Assembly: GCA_009843725.1 (NCBI GenBank)
Contig: VYCX01000413.1
Span: 1-6,412, forward strand
Reading direction: 5' to 3'
DNA from: Boseongicola sp. SB0675_bin_26
GTDB lineage: Bacteria > Pseudomonadota > Alphaproteobacteria > Rhodobacterales > Rhodobacteraceae
DNA length: 6,412 nucleotides
Every line of letters starts with the position of its first letter. Positions within the stretch are counted from its first letter, which is position 1. Of the stretch, positions 6,312-6,412 are shown piece by piece. Position numbers and translations under genes: made by a program. The notes below the pieces were generated by a model. That model saw only the letters and a program-made list of their open reading frames with translations, was not told the origin of the DNA and did no database searches.

Positions 6312-6412
6312 ATGAGGAGGATTGCCGCAGCGTTTGCGCTGGCGCTTTTTCTCTTCGGGGGCGGGGTGCGACACGCGCCTGCAGAGCCGCTGACGAAAGC
6401 GGACGTCAGGGC
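6312..6412 (+). CDS. N-terminus of a secreted or outer-membrane protein, cut by the window edge
   Basis: Only 33 residues are visible. They form a clear type I signal peptide: basic MRR, a hydrophobic core IAAAFALALFLFGGG, and the likely cleavage site HAPA before EPLTKADVR. The mature protein therefore acts outside the cytoplasm. AGGA lies only 1 nt before the ATG, too close for a normal ribosome binding site; the start is chosen because it gives a complete signal peptide. It is in the same direction as the lipoprotein gene, 163 bp downstream. The family cannot be recognised from this fragment. An outer-membrane export partner for the lipoprotein is one idea to test, not a call. Confidence 0.6.
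   Translation, partial: MRRIAAAFALALFLFGGGVRHAPAEPLTKADVR

Overview
This is a GC-rich bacterial window. Sampled coding lines are about 70% GC, the third codon position is almost always G or C, and all complete genes lie on the + strand. The gene set (a membrane-anchored penicillin-acylase-family hydrolase, a phytanoyl-CoA-dioxygenase-like enzyme, and a lipoprotein with a transferrin-binding-protein-like C-terminal barrel) suggests a Gram-negative proteobacterium, most likely an alphaproteobacterium. The class is inferred from general gene style, not from a marker gene.

Layout. Positions 1-61 may hold the 5' end of a gene on the - strand. Positions 62-1102 are about 1 kb with no convincing gene; GC is lower and more variable there, and several palindromes and stem-loops are present. 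The largest cluster of structures sits immediately upstream of the first complete gene. Positions 1103-3565 encode an 820-residue N-terminal nucleophile (Ntn) hydrolase of the penicillin acylase family. Two stem-loops directly follow its stop codon. The next gap, about 270 bp, also carries an 11-bp inverted repeat. Positions 3835-4638 encode a 267-residue Fe(II)/2-oxoglutarate-type PhyH family oxygenase. After 73 bp, positions 4712-6148 encode a 478-residue lipoprotein that joins a zinc-metalloprotease-like domain (HELLHLLGLWQH) to a C-terminal domain resembling TbpB / factor-H-binding-type surface lipoprotein barrels. At 6312 a new gene begins with a signal peptide and runs off the window.

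How the genes may work together. The oxygenase and the lipoprotein are close enough to share a transcript. The acylase is probably a separate unit, given the possible terminator and the long gap after it. No common pathway can be read from the sequence. The acylase and the oxygenase are small-molecule modifying enzymes of broad families whose substrates cannot be assigned here. The lipoprotein is the most unusual item: a predicted secreted, lipid-anchored protein combining a protease-like domain with a ligand-binding-type barrel, with an eight-G homopolymer inside its conserved C-terminal motif. The truncated secreted protein downstream could be its export or outer-membrane partner, but only 33 residues are visible.
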